Shown here: positions 25,774 to 34,941 of the stretch, one piece after another
Layout: each line of letters opens with the position of its first letter
How positions within the stretch are numbered: position 1 is the first letter of the stretch
Source of the DNA: Desulfobacteraceae bacterium
GTDB taxonomy: Bacteria; Desulfobacterota; Desulfobacteria; Desulfobacterales; ETH-SRB1
NCBI GenBank assembly: GCA_030593145.1
Contig: JAUVHU010000007.1
Location: forward strand, 1 to 57,529
Direction: 5' to 3'
DNA length: 57,529 nt
Translations under genes and position numbers: made by a program
The notes under the pieces: model-generated
Told to the model about the DNA's origin: nothing
The model's database searches: none
Seen by the model: the letters and a program-made list of their open reading frames with translations, nothing else

Positions 25774-25946
25774 TCGTAAAAAGTTAAAAAGTCCTCTTTT
25801 CCGTCATTCCGGCTCCGCATCAAGTGCGGGATAAACTTCATTCGGGTACAGTGATACGAAGTAGCTAACCGTTAGTTATCCAGTCTTTCCAATAAGTTCT
25901 GGATGCCGGATCAAGTCCGGCATGACAATTTCGATACTTTTTACGA
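25774..25946. repeat. Foldback element with TCGTAAAAAGT ends
   Basis: The 11-bp termini tcgtaaaaagt (25774-25784) and actttttacga (25936-25946) are exact inverse copies. The inside contains gtcattccggc and gccggcatgac-type arms (ccgtcattccgg, tccggcatgac), a known style of intergenic palindromic repeat. A related copy occurs at 32763-32870. Confidence 0.6.
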
Positions 25947-25980
25947 GTTCATCAAAACTGAGAATTGAGAAATATACAAT

Positions 25981-26739
25981 ATGCCGGTAATTAACAAACA
26001 TTATCTGACAAAAAGTCGTTTTACACTATTATTTCTTATTATGATCTCTTTTTTCATAATATCTGTAAATGCGGAAGCAAAAAAGCTGTTTTTTGACAAG
26101 CATAAAAAAATTGTTGTTTTAGATCCCGGACATGGTGGACATGACAGGGGCGCGCATGGACCTGAGGGAACATATGAAAAGACAGTCACACTAACCCTTG
26201 CCCGTATGATTGCTACTGAGCTCGGAGATAAATACAGAGTATTTCTGATCCGAACAGATGACTATCAGCTTGATATTTCTGAAAGAACCTCTCTGGCCAA
26301 TCATCAGAAAGCTGATCTGTTCATTAGTATACACACAGGCGGCAGTTTCCTGCATCAGGCAGGCGGTATGACTGTTTATTATTATAAGGAGATATTACAA
26401 AAGAAATTATTGCGCGAAACTGCCGATAAAGGAAAACTTAAAAACAGCTACGATCTGATTCCCTGGGATGATTTGCAAAAAAGACATAAGCCAGCCAGCA
26501 AAACTTTGGCAAAATTGATGGAACATCATCTAAATGAAAAAATAAAATACATTGAAACCGGAATTGAAGGGATGCCGCTGATTGTACTGTCAGGGGTGGA
26601 TATGCCGGCAATACTTATAGAAATTGGATATCTTACTAATCCGTTGGAAGAAAAAAAGATGCTTGATGCAAAAGTGTTAGCCGATCTAACAAAAGCTATC
26701 AGCAACGGGATAGATGATTTTTTACTAAAAAAACAATAG
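25981..26739 (+). CDS. N-acetylmuramoyl-L-alanine amidase (Amidase_3)
   Basis: The 252-residue protein has an N-terminal signal peptide or anchor (FTLLFLIMISFFIISVNAEA), so it acts in the periplasm on peptidoglycan during cell separation or remodelling. Zinc-binding and catalytic motifs are seen: LDPGHGGHDRG (His), GTYEKTVTL (Glu), FISIHTGG (His) and ILIEIGYLTNPLEE (catalytic Glu). No AMIN or SPOR domain is present, so it is a minimal AmiC-type enzyme. The ribosome binding site is weak. It stands alone between repeat elements and tRNA-Pro. Confidence 0.9.
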   Translation: MPVINKHYLTKSRFTLLFLIMISFFIISVNAEAKKLFFDKHKKIVVLDPGHGGHDRGAHGPEGTYEKTVTLTLARMIATELGDKYRVFLIRTDDYQLDISERTSLANHQKADLFISIHTGGSFLHQAGGMTVYYYKEILQKKLLRETADKGKLKNSYDLIPWDDLQKRHKPASKTLAKLMEHHLNEKIKYIETGIEGMPLIVLSGVDMPAILIEIGYLTNPLEEKKMLDAKVLADLTKAISNGIDDFLLKKQ

Positions 26740-26837
26740 GATCTTTTACGGAAAACGACATTTTTGATTTTTTTATAAATTCATTATTTATATGCTTGCA
26801 CCGCTAAAAAAAGCGTGTTATTGAGATCATCCATTAT

Positions 26838-26915
<78 letters not shown>

Positions 26916-26930
26916 TAAAATCAACAAATT

Positions 26931-26960
26931 AGGCGTCGTTTTTGCGGCGCCTTTTTTTTT
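26931..26960 (+). terminator. Rho-independent terminator after tRNA-Pro
   Basis: The arms aggcgtcg and cggcgcct (26931-26938, 26944-26951) pair with small mismatches around a T loop and are followed by nine T. It lies 16 bp after the tRNA. Confidence 0.75.
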
Positions 26961-27103
26961 CGTCAATCATTTTGGAGCTGGGAGAGCTTGGAGGCTTCTT
27001 TTTTTGCAGGTCTTTGGCCATGTGGGTATAGACTCTCATTATCATTTCGCCTTTATTTGTTTGATAATCTGCCTGTTTTAGTTTATATTTATTTATAAAC
27101 AAA

Positions 27104-27123
27104 GAGACCTTTGAAAAATGCTC
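27104..27123 (+). repeat. End fragment of the GAGACC repeat family
   Basis: The sequence gagacctttgaaaaatg matches the left terminus of the full copy at 37901. Only about 20 bp remain. It lies just upstream of the LbH gene and provides the misleading ATG at 27111. Confidence 0.5.
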
Positions 27124-27161
27124 AGTGCAGGCACTGTTGTTGGAATTATCGGGGGCCAGTT

Positions 27162-28400
27162 ATGAAAAACCGGTACATGTTGAAAATTGAGAACCTGCTG
27201 GAAAAAGGTGTTAAAATTCCTAATCCGGACAGTATTGAAATAGGTGATGATGTTAATACAGACAGAATCTCCGGCAATGGAGTTGTAATTCATGCTGGAT
27301 GTAAAATATTTGGCTCTTCAACCTTTGTTTCCCATGGGACTAAACTCGGTTATGAAGGACCTGTTACCATTGAGAACTGCCAGATTGGACCCCATGTAAA
27401 TCTAAAAGGGGGTTTTATAAAAGAAGCGGTTTTTTTAAAAAATGCAACCATCGGTTTTGGCTCTCACGTTAGAGAGGGAACAATACTTGAAGAAGAATCG
27501 AGCATTGCTCATACTGTCGGCCTGAAACAAACTATACTCTTTCCATTTGTGACCATGGGAAGCCTTATAAATTTTTGTGACTGTTTAATGTCCGGCGGAA
27601 CAGGCAGGAATGACCATAGTGAAGTCGGAAGTTCATATATTCATTTTAATTATACTCCCAACCAGGACAAAGCTACGCCATCACTTATCGGAGATGTGCC
27701 AAAAGGGGTAATGCTGAACCAAAAACCGATATTTTTAGGAGGGCAGGGGGGTATTGTCGGTCCGTGCAGACTGGCGTTCGGCACATTAATAGCTGCCGGT
27801 ACAATATGTAGAAAGGATGAATTAAGACCTGAACGTTTAATTTTCGGGGGTGAAAAAACAAGCGGTAATATCCGGTTTAACAAGGAGGTTTATCACAGCA
27901 TCAAAAGGATAATTATTAATAATATTATCTACATAGCAAACTTGATAGCTCTTATGCAATGGTATATTCATGTCCGCTCAATTTTTATTTCTGATGATTT
28001 CCCGCAGCCGCTCTTTGACGGTCTTAAAGAAAAGCTTAATATGGCAATTGATGAGAGAATACTCAGATTAAAAGGGCTGCGTGATAACATGCCGGATTCT
28101 ATTGAAATATATAATAAAAATCAAAAGACATCTTCCGTGGTTTTTGGGCATATGAACGAGTTTTACGCCAGATGGCCTGAACTGGAGAGTTCTTTTAATA
28201 ATTTGCGTGATAAAACAGGCGATCAAGGCATAAGGGATTTGTTTCTGGAAAAGGTATATACCGGTATTAAAAGGTCTGGAAAAGATTATATAACCGTGAT
28301 TAAAGATCTTAAAAGCGGCCATGGTGCATCAGGCACAAAATGGCTTCAAGGAATTGTTGATGAAATAACAACGGAAACATATAAAGTATTAGGTTTTTAA
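27162..28400 (+). CDS. Left-handed beta-helix protein, GlmU-like (sugar-nucleotide/acyltransferase type)
   Basis: The ATG at 27162 is preferred: 27111 lies in a repeat fragment and 27177 is a second option. The 412-residue product has hexapeptide-repeat (LbH) turns: IEIGDDVNTDRI, GPVTIENCQIGPHVNLKGGF and KNATIGFGSHVREGTI, followed by a Gly-rich segment FLGGQGGIVGPCRLAFGTLI and a C-terminal helical part. This is the architecture of GlmU-type pyrophosphorylase/acetyltransferase relatives, but the nucleotidyltransferase N-domain is absent. It touches glmM without a gap, supporting a role in UDP-GlcNAc synthesis. The exact reaction cannot be read from the sequence. Confidence 0.75.
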   Translation: MKNRYMLKIENLLEKGVKIPNPDSIEIGDDVNTDRISGNGVVIHAGCKIFGSSTFVSHGTKLGYEGPVTIENCQIGPHVNLKGGFIKEAVFLKNATIGFGSHVREGTILEEESSIAHTVGLKQTILFPFVTMGSLINFCDCLMSGGTGRNDHSEVGSSYIHFNYTPNQDKATPSLIGDVPKGVMLNQKPIFLGGQGGIVGPCRLAFGTLIAAGTICRKDELRPERLIFGGEKTSGNIRFNKEVYHSIKRIIINNIIYIANLIALMQWYIHVRSIFISDDFPQPLFDGLKEKLNMAIDERILRLKGLRDNMPDSIEIYNKNQKTSSVVFGHMNEFYARWPELESSFNNLRDKTGDQGIRDLFLEKVYTGIKRSGKDYITVIKDLKSGHGASGTKWLQGIVDEITTETYKVLGF

Positions 28401-29759
28401 ATGAACAAACTTTTTGGTACTGATGGAATAAGGGGTATGGCCAATGAATATCCGATTACGCCTGAGATGGCTGTAACTATCGGAAAGGCGGTTTCACACT
28501 TTTTTTCCAGGAATCAAGACATACCTGAGATTATCATTGGAAAGGATACAAGAATATCCGGTTATATGCTTGAATATGCTTTAGCTTCAGGTATTTGCTC
28601 TACAGGAGTTAATGTATGCCTTGCAGGAATTATTCCGACTCCGGGCCTGGCCTTTATGACTTCCTCAACAAACGCAGGCGCCGGAATTGTCATATCCGCA
28701 TCCCACAATCCGTTTTACGATAACGGCATTAAGATTTTTAAGGGAGACGGTTTCAAGCTCTCAGATAAAGAAGAAGCGGAAATCGAACAGCTTATTCTAA
28801 GTGATAAAACTGCTGCAATCAGTAAAAACATCCGTGAAACCGGCAGCGTATATAATATTGATGATTCCTTACCGCGTTATTCCTCATTTCTAAAGAACAC
28901 AATAAAACAAAAAGATTGCTGCAAAGGGCTTAAAATAGTTATCGATTGCTCAAACGGAGCAACATATCGCATTGCTCCAAAACTTTTTTCCGATATCGGG
29001 GCAGATGTAATACCGCTTTTTGTTCAACCTGACGGAAAAAACATAAATGAAGAGTGCGGATCGCAACATCCTGAAATTATAGCGAGATATGTTGTTGATA
29101 AAAAGGCTGATATAGGGCTTGCATTTGACGGTGATGGCGACAGACTTATAGCTGTGGATGAAAAAGGAAATGTTTTAACAGGAGACCAGACACTTGCTGT
29201 CTGCGCTGGCGCCTTAAAACAAAAAAGGATGCTGAAAAACAATATAGTAGTCAGCACTGTTATGAGCAATATCGGATTAGGGATCGCATTAAAAAATATT
29301 GGCATGAAACATATTGTGTCAGATGTTGGTGATCGTTACGTTATGGAAAAAATGATTTCAAGCAACGCTTCAATAGGCGGTGAAGACTCTGGTCATACAA
29401 TCTTTTCAGACTACCAGACAACCGGAGACGGGATTCTTACAGCTTTGATGCTTATCAAATCCATGAAATGGGCATCAAAACCACTGTCCGAACTTGGTAA
29501 AATCATGACCGTATTTCCACAGGTTCTTATTAATGTTGAAGTAATAAGGAAACCTGATATCGAATCGATTCCGAAAATAAAAGATGCGATCAGATCGGTT
29601 GAGGCAACCTTGGGTAAAAAGGGAAGGGTGCTTGTTCGTTATTCAGGTACCCAGCCCCTGTGCAGGATAATGGTTGAAGGAGAAGATATGGAGCAAGTCG
29701 GAAGTTACTGCCGGCAGATAGCTGATATAGTACAAAAAGAACTTGGGATTGTCGATTGA
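28401..29759 (+). CDS. glmM: Phosphoglucosamine mutase
   Basis: This enzyme converts glucosamine-6-phosphate to glucosamine-1-phosphate for cell-wall precursor synthesis. The 452-residue protein begins FGTDGIRGMANEYPITPEMA. It has the phosphoserine loop VISASHNP (Ser101), the metal loop FDGDGDR (about 243), the sugar-binding GGEDSGH and the phosphate-binding VRYSGTQPLCRIMVEG. The gene starts right after the LbH gene stop, so the two form an operon. Length is typical. Confidence 0.95.
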   Translation: MNKLFGTDGIRGMANEYPITPEMAVTIGKAVSHFFSRNQDIPEIIIGKDTRISGYMLEYALASGICSTGVNVCLAGIIPTPGLAFMTSSTNAGAGIVISASHNPFYDNGIKIFKGDGFKLSDKEEAEIEQLILSDKTAAISKNIRETGSVYNIDDSLPRYSSFLKNTIKQKDCCKGLKIVIDCSNGATYRIAPKLFSDIGADVIPLFVQPDGKNINEECGSQHPEIIARYVVDKKADIGLAFDGDGDRLIAVDEKGNVLTGDQTLAVCAGALKQKRMLKNNIVVSTVMSNIGLGIALKNIGMKHIVSDVGDRYVMEKMISSNASIGGEDSGHTIFSDYQTTGDGILTALMLIKSMKWASKPLSELGKIMTVFPQVLINVEVIRKPDIESIPKIKDAIRSVEATLGKKGRVLVRYSGTQPLCRIMVEGEDMEQVGSYCRQIADIVQKELGIVD

Positions 29760-29812
29760 TGATTGAGTGATCCCACAAATCGACAATCATCAATCTTCAA
29801 TCATCAATCCAG

Positions 29813-30514
29813 CTACCTCCTGTCACCCAATATTCTAAGTAACATAAGAAACAGATTAATAAAGTCCAGATATAATGTAAGGGCGCCCATAATTGCCCCT
29901 TTTCTGACAACTCCTGCCTCAAGGTCGGCTGGTTGTGCAAGCGCCATACGCTTTAGTTTTTGTGTGTCATATACGGTTAAACCGACAAAAACAAAGACAC
30001 CTATGTAACTGATTATCAGACTCATCCCGGAGCTGCGGATAAACATATTAACAACAGAGGCTATGATAATTCCGATAAGACCCATTGTCATGAATCCACC
30101 AAGCGAGGTAAGATCACGTTTGGTAACCATACCATATATGCTGCACGCGACAAAGGTCGCAGAGCATATAAAAAATGTAGAAGCAATAGAAGCTTGTGTA
30201 TATATTAGAAATATGAATGAAAGGGTGACTCCGTTCAGCGCTGCATATAATATAAATAATGCTGTTGCGGTTGAAGCCTGTATTTTTTGAACCCTTGCGC
30301 TAAGATAAAAAACAAGACCCAGTTCGCCTATTATAAGACCAAAAAATAACATTTGATTCCCAAATATCAATTTGACCAAATTCGGGCTGTTTGAAACATA
30401 AAATGCTATAAAACCGGTAAGGCCCAAGCCTAAACCCATCCAGTTGTATACACTACGAACAAATTCATTGACCAGAACCTGGGTTTGTGTGCTTTTAAGT
30501 AGTATGGACTGCAT
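29813..30514 (-). CDS. Bax inhibitor-1/YccA family membrane protein
   Basis: The 233-residue protein is very hydrophobic with about seven membrane segments (WMGLGLGLTGFIAFYVS, ATALFILYAALNGVTLSFIF, IIASVVNMFIRSSGMSLIIS). The C-terminal stretch YIGVFVFVGLTVYDTQKLKR and ALTLYLDFINLFLMLLRILG matches the YccA/BI-1 signature, including the conserved Asp of TVYDTQK and YLDFINLF. In bacteria these proteins sit in the inner membrane; YccA binds FtsH, and a calcium-leak or stress role is proposed. It stands alone, convergent to glmM. Confidence 0.9.
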   Translation of the reverse strand: MQSILLKSTQTQVLVNEFVRSVYNWMGLGLGLTGFIAFYVSNSPNLVKLIFGNQMLFFGLIIGELGLVFYLSARVQKIQASTATALFILYAALNGVTLSFIFLIYTQASIASTFFICSATFVACSIYGMVTKRDLTSLGGFMTMGLIGIIIASVVNMFIRSSGMSLIISYIGVFVFVGLTVYDTQKLKRMALAQPADLEAGVVRKGAIMGALTLYLDFINLFLMLLRILGDRR

Positions 30515-30602
30515 ATTACCTCCAGAAATATTAATCTTTTATTAAATACATAAAAATAATATAGTACAATTATTGTTTATTTCAAGATAAAAAATGGTAA
30601 GG

Positions 30603-30736
30603 GTTCAGCCACTAAGTCACAAAGGCACAAAACGCTGAATATGATTGATAAATTGAGGAATTGCGAATTCCTAACTTATGAATAATAATAGCATTATATT
30701 ATAATCTTGGTGTCTTAGTGCCTTTGTGGCCGAACT
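30603..30736 (+). repeat. CAAAGGCAC inverted-repeat element, copy 1
   Basis: The ends gttcagccac and gtggccgaac form an inverted pair, and cacaaaggcac and gtgcctttgtgg extend it inward. The core contains ttgaggaattgcgaattcct. A second copy in the opposite orientation lies at 34741-34919, which shows this is a mobile or dispersed family. Confidence 0.65.
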
Positions 30737-30765
30737 ATTGTGACTGAACTATTACAAAAAATAAT

Positions 30766-31029
30766 ATGAAACCGGAACAATTATACCAGAACCTTCAAGA
30801 CCTTGCTGAAAAATTCAATATTACGGTATCAGATAAGAATTTCCGTAATACCGGCATAAGGGTAAAAAGCGGATTTTGCAGGGTAAAGGATAAAAACCTT
30901 TTTATTATCGATAAGCATATCCCGATATTTAAAAAAAATAATATTCTTGGATCTTATCTCAGTAAAATGTCTTATGAAGATGTATATATTATTCCTGTTG
31001 TGCGGGACTTCCTTGATAAGTTTAAATAA
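30766..31029 (+). CDS. Conserved-looking small protein, unknown function
   Basis: The 87-residue protein (LYQNLQDLAEKFNITVSDKN, RVKSGFCRVKDKNLFIIDK) shows alternating helix and strand segments and a sensible acid/base mix without low complexity, suggesting a real small folded domain. No family is recognised. It lies upstream of xseA in the same direction, 134 bp away, with an ATG start and no obvious ribosome binding site. Confidence 0.6.
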   Translation: MKPEQLYQNLQDLAEKFNITVSDKNFRNTGIRVKSGFCRVKDKNLFIIDKHIPIFKKNNILGSYLSKMSYEDVYIIPVVRDFLDKFK

Positions 31030-31075
31030 GGTTCACGGTTCAGAGGTTCAGGGGTTCACGGTTAAAAGGTTAAAA
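31030..31075 (+). repeat. GGTTCA short tandem tract
   Basis: The bases after the small gene are iterations of ggttcacggttcagaggtt with slight variation (five ggtt units in 45 bp). It is low-complexity spacer DNA, similar in style to the other short-repeat tracts of this chromosome. Confidence 0.5.
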
Positions 31076-31163
31076 AAGAGGGATCTATAGCTCATAGACC
31101 CTTATTTGCTTTATATTTGCCCATTAGTTTACATAATATACCTTATCAGACGTTATTGAAATT

Positions 31164-32525
31164 ATGAATAACAATCAAACACAACGACAAATATATACTG
31201 TTTCCGAACTTACGTCCGACATTAAATTGTTACTTGAAGAAAGCTTCCCTTTTGTATGGATTTCCGGAGAAATATCAAATTTTAAAATACCGGTTTCAGG
31301 ACATTTGTATTTCACCTTAAAGGATGAAAATGCTCAGATTAATGCGGTAATGTTCCGCGGACAGGCCCGGAATTTAAAATTTGATCCAAATGACGGATTA
31401 AGCATAGTCGGACTTGGCAGGATAAGTGTTTATAAACAGCGAGGAACTTACCAGATAATATTTGAACATCTGGAACCTAAAGGCGTCGGAGCATTACAAC
31501 TGTCTTTTGAACAGCTTAAGGCACGTCTTGCTGCTGAAGGGCTTTTTGATGAAAAACACAAGAAACCCCTCCCCTTTTTACCCAAAAAAATCTGTATCAT
31601 AACATCTCCCACAGGCGCTGTTATCCATGACCTGCTGAAAATTATTAATAGCCGTTTTCCAAACATTCATATCGAAATCATTCCAGTTAATGTTCAGGGT
31701 GAAAGAGCTGTTAATGAAATAGTATCTGCCTTTGAATTGTTAAATAATCGTGTAAAAACAATAGATTCTGCTGATGTGGCTATACTTGCCCGAGGCGGAG
31801 GATCTTTAGAGGATCTTTCCGCTTTCAATTCAGAAGATGTCGCAAGGGCTGTTTTTGCATCTGAAATTCCTGTAATATCGGCAGTTGGCCATGAAACAGA
31901 TTTTACTATTGCCGATTTTGTTGCGGATATTCGAGCGTCTACGCCTTCTAAAGCTGCAGAAATAGTTGTTCCTGAAAAGGATGAGTTAATAAATAAATAC
32001 ACGGAGCTTTCAGGATTGTTAAAATTCCATATTCATAACAGAATAAAACAGCTTAAAACTATTTTAGAGCATACTTCAAAAAGGCTTGTTGATCCAAAGA
32101 ATAAAATTCAGGACTTACGGCTCAGAATTGACGACCTGTTTGCCCGACTTGTCAGACATTTTGATAATACAATCCAATATAGACGTGAACATCTATCATG
32201 GCGTGTTGACAAATTAATTGCCAATAATCCGCTAATACAAATAATTAAACATAAAGACGTACTTGATCAACACGTCAATAACCTGTTTATATATATCAGT
32301 ATATATTTAAAGAATAAAAACCACAGGCTTAGAGAATTAAATGCAAGACTTCATAATTTAAACCCCGCTGAAATACTAAAGCGTGGTTATAGTATTACAA
32401 GGACAATTCCGAATGCGGTTGTAGTTGTGGATACTAAGGATGTGTCTTGTGGACAGAATCTTGAAGTAATACTTGCAAGAGGTTCTTTAATTTGCCGTGT
32501 TGAAAGGAAATCGGACAATGACTAA
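31164..32525 (+). CDS. xseA: Exodeoxyribonuclease VII large subunit
   Basis: Together with XseB this enzyme degrades single-stranded DNA. The 453-residue protein has the N-terminal OB-fold (VWISGEISNFKIPVSGHLYF, TLKDENAQINAVMFRG) and the conserved catalytic region IARGGGSLEDLSAFNSEDVA, PVISAVGHETDFTIADFVAD and RASTPSKAAEI, followed by a coiled coil and the C-terminal tail with LKRGYSITR. Its stop overlaps the xseB start by 8 bases, so the genes are coupled. Confidence 0.96.
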   Translation: MNNNQTQRQIYTVSELTSDIKLLLEESFPFVWISGEISNFKIPVSGHLYFTLKDENAQINAVMFRGQARNLKFDPNDGLSIVGLGRISVYKQRGTYQIIFEHLEPKGVGALQLSFEQLKARLAAEGLFDEKHKKPLPFLPKKICIITSPTGAVIHDLLKIINSRFPNIHIEIIPVNVQGERAVNEIVSAFELLNNRVKTIDSADVAILARGGGSLEDLSAFNSEDVARAVFASEIPVISAVGHETDFTIADFVADIRASTPSKAAEIVVPEKDELINKYTELSGLLKFHIHNRIKQLKTILEHTSKRLVDPKNKIQDLRLRIDDLFARLVRHFDNTIQYRREHLSWRVDKLIANNPLIQIIKHKDVLDQHVNNLFIYISIYLKNKNHRLRELNARLHNLNPAEILKRGYSITRTIPNAVVVVDTKDVSCGQNLEVILARGSLICRVERKSDND

Positions 32526-32757
32526 ACTAAATTTTGAAAAATCCATGAAACAGCTTGAACAGATTGTCCAGGAACTTGAATCAGGAGATCTATCTCTTGA
32601 AAAAGCAATAAAAAAATTTGAGGATGGTGTCGGGCTTTCAAAGTTATGTTCAAAACAACTTGATGAAACTGAAAAAAAGGTTACTATGTTGTTGCGGGAC
32701 CAGAATGGAAAGATTTCTGTTAATTCGTTTAAGCCTGACGAAGAAACAGAAACTTGA
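32518..32757 (+). CDS. xseB: Exodeoxyribonuclease VII small subunit
   Basis: The ATG at 32518 is chosen because gaaagga lies upstream and the family begins there (MTKLNFEKSMKQLEQIVQEL). The 79-residue, mostly helical protein has the signature LEQIVQELESGDLSLEKAIK and FEDGVGLSKLCSKQLDE. It binds XseA. The frame continues upstream to 32497 inside xseA, which is not used. It is followed by a foldback repeat. Confidence 0.95.
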   Translation: MTKLNFEKSMKQLEQIVQELESGDLSLEKAIKKFEDGVGLSKLCSKQLDETEKKVTMLLRDQNGKISVNSFKPDEETET

Positions 32758-32762
32758 TGCTA

Positions 32763-32870
32763 TCGTAAAAAGTCCAAAAATTGCTATTCACGAAACGTGT
32801 TAAGTACTTGATATGACAGTTAAATGTTTTATCTTAACACATAGCACTTGATAAATTCTACTTTTTACAA
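32763..32870. repeat. Second foldback element with TCGTAAAAAGT-type ends
   Basis: The ends tcgtaaaaagt (32763) and actttttaca (32860-32869) form an inverted pair like the element at 25774-25946, and the flanking attcatcaaa also recurs. The core differs and contains its own cgtgttaa/ttaacacat pair. Confidence 0.55.
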
Positions 32871-32925
32871 ATTCATCAAACTTGAAACAGATACATTTAC
32901 AAAGAATATAATGGAGAAAAAACAT

Positions 32926-33516
32926 ATGATTAAAGAAAGAAAAAAAATAATATCCTTTCTTGTCATGGTTACCATATTGTTGGCCGGAGGGATTGGCCTG
33001 GGATATTATATTTGGGGAATGGAAAAACAAGAAAAGCCTAATTATAAAAAATATCTTGAAAAAACAATAGATTATATAGCAAAAATAGAAAATGACCATC
33101 GGACTTTCATAAAACAAACCAAAAATTTCAAGACAGATATTTCCCTGTTGAAGAAAAAAGTCAAGAAAGGACAGGATCATCTGGAAGCTCAGTCCAAAAG
33201 CCTTCAGACAAAGATAGCATCTATTCAGAATGAACTCGACAAAAACAAAGTCTTGCTCCAATCCGCTTTGAATGAAAATGAGAAACTTGTCCTGGAAAGA
33301 GATCGATTAAAAGCAAGAATCGACGAACTTATTAATGAACTCAATACTCTTAGACAAAAAACGGGTGATATTAAACCTGAAGCTACTGAAGCTGAAGCAG
33401 GCCCTCAAGAAAGCCCGGTTGAAGAGCAAGAGCATCCAGTGATGGAAAGCGATCAAACAGAAAGTACGCCTTTAGTTGAACAGAAACAAGTAAATACTGA
33501 AAAAAATGAACATTGA
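32926..33516 (+). CDS. Membrane-anchored coiled-coil protein, unknown function
   Basis: The ATG at 32926 is favoured since atggag lies at good spacing before it; 32911 and 32848 are alternative in-frame starts. The 196-residue protein has one membrane segment (IISFLVMVTILLAGGIGLGY), then a long coiled coil (residues 40-140, SLLKKKVKKGQDHLEAQSKS) and an acidic, Glu/Pro-rich tail. Topology suggests a periplasmic coiled coil. It lies between xseB and ispA. No family is recognised, and the function is open. Confidence 0.65.
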   Translation: MIKERKKIISFLVMVTILLAGGIGLGYYIWGMEKQEKPNYKKYLEKTIDYIAKIENDHRTFIKQTKNFKTDISLLKKKVKKGQDHLEAQSKSLQTKIASIQNELDKNKVLLQSALNENEKLVLERDRLKARIDELINELNTLRQKTGDIKPEATEAEAGPQESPVEEQEHPVMESDQTESTPLVEQKQVNTEKNEH

Positions 33517-33753
33517 ACATCGAACGTCCAACATCGAATGTTGAATGGGAAAAGATAAAGAAACAGAGTTTAACAAACATGAACTATTTTACTGGAAACA
33601 GAAGAATCGAGCATCAAAACGACTGAAAAGAAACAGAAATGGTCATTCAAGGTTTGGCATTGGTTTTTTATTCGATTTTAAAATAAATTTGAAGAGCGGA
33701 GCGATATCATTATTCAACGTTGGACGTTGGACGTTCGATGTTGGACGTTCATC
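33508..33753. repeat. gaacgtccaacatcgaa repeat pair, copy 1
   Basis: The left arm (33508-33547) iterates gaacatcgaacgtccaacat units, and the right arm (33711-33753) carries the inverse (acgttggacgttcgatgttgg). The left arm overlaps the end of the coiled-coil gene. The same arms recur at 36838-37011 and 40422-40559. Confidence 0.6.
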
Positions 33754-33837
33754 TTTCAAGTTGGTGACTTTGTGACTGGCCGTACTATTACAATAAAAGA
33801 AAAATATCAGCGATGATCGGCGGCTGAATTTACGATT

Positions 33838-34728
33838 ATGTTCAATTTAAATTCATATCTTGTTGCAAAAAATAAGCTTATCAACGAAACTTTAGATGGA
33901 ATACTTCTAAATTCATCAGATTCTACCCGGATTATTATCGCCATGAAGCATTCTCTTATGGCGGGCGGAAAGCGTATAAGGCCTGTTCTATGCTTAGCCG
34001 CTGCCGAAACTGTTGGCGGCAGGGAAACTGACACTTTGCAGGCGGCATGCGCTATTGAGATGATCCACACCTATTCCCTGATCCATGATGATCTTCCCGC
34101 AATAGATAATGATGATCTGCGCAGGGGAAAGCCCACATGTCATATTGCGTTTGATGAGGCAACAGCTATTCTTGCTGGCGATGCTCTGCTTACTTTAGCC
34201 TTTGAAACCCTTTCCGCAATAAAATTTACCAATGAAACCCATGCGTTAAAATGGCTCAACATTATACATTCCATCTCAATTGCCGCAGGGTATCAGGGAA
34301 TGATCGAAGGCCAAATGAGGGATATAGCTTCAGAAGGCAGTTTGCTGACTTTAGAAGAACTTGAAGAAATGCACTCTTTGAAAACCGGAGCGCTTATCGA
34401 AGTGTCTGTATTATCAGGCGCTATTTTGGGTGGCGGGACTAATAACCAGATTAAACAGCTTGAAGTTTATGCAAAAAACATTGGACTTGCTTTTCAGGTA
34501 ACCGATGACATCCTTAATGTTGAAGGTGACCCGGATATTATGGGCAAAGCCGTTGGTACAGATAAAAATCGTAAAAAAAGCACCTACCCTTCTATTATGG
34601 GTCTTAAAAAATCTAAGGAATTTGCGACAAACCTGATAAACAACGCATTGCAATCTCTTGAATCTTTTGATAAGAATTCTAATCCGCTTCGAGCTATTGC
34701 TAATTATATTATTGAAAGAAAATATTGA
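33838..34728 (+). CDS. ispA: Farnesyl/geranylgeranyl diphosphate synthase
   Basis: This trans-prenyltransferase joins isopentenyl diphosphate to allylic diphosphates in the cytosol. The 296-residue protein has the first Asp-rich motif DDLPAID (Asp 84-90) with HDDLPAIDNDDLRRGKPTCH, the GGKRIRP motif (about 43-49), and the second motif QVTDDILNVEGD (about 220). The DDxxxxD form of the first motif is typical of bacterial FPP synthases. It lies directly before dxs, the usual cluster. The chain length of the product cannot be decided from sequence alone. Confidence 0.94.
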   Translation: MFNLNSYLVAKNKLINETLDGILLNSSDSTRIIIAMKHSLMAGGKRIRPVLCLAAAETVGGRETDTLQAACAIEMIHTYSLIHDDLPAIDNDDLRRGKPTCHIAFDEATAILAGDALLTLAFETLSAIKFTNETHALKWLNIIHSISIAAGYQGMIEGQMRDIASEGSLLTLEELEEMHSLKTGALIEVSVLSGAILGGGTNNQIKQLEVYAKNIGLAFQVTDDILNVEGDPDIMGKAVGTDKNRKKSTYPSIMGLKKSKEFATNLINNALQSLESFDKNSNPLRAIANYIIERKY

Positions 34729-34740
34729 TGGAAGGTAATA

Positions 34741-34919
34741 GTTCAGCCACAAAGGCACTAAGACACCAAGATTATAATATAATTCTTTTAAATTCATAAT
34801 TTAGGAATTTAGGAATTCCAAATTGAAGGATGTTGTCACTTTTAATTCCTCAATTCGCAATTCCTCAATTTATCAATCATATTCAGCCTTTTGTGTCTTT
34901 GTGACTTAGTGGCAGAACT
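34741..34919 (-). repeat. CAAAGGCAC inverted-repeat element, copy 2
   Basis: This is the reverse-oriented relative of 30603-30736: it begins gttcagccacaaaggcac and ends gtgacttagtggcagaac. The core again contains ttcctcaattcgcaattcc. It is about 45 bp longer than copy 1 because of extra core sequence. It separates ispA and dxs. Confidence 0.65.
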
Positions 34920-34941
34920 ATTTATTCAAAGGTCTCGATAT

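Noticed and set aside
25436-25834. Plus-strand ORF of 132 codons
   Set aside because: Its first quarter is the complement of tRNA-Leu and the rest runs through repeat elements.
31030-31075. GGTTCA tandem tract considered as a CRISPR array
   Set aside because: Units are 6-10 bp with no spacers. No array of regular repeats with unique spacers was seen anywhere in the window.
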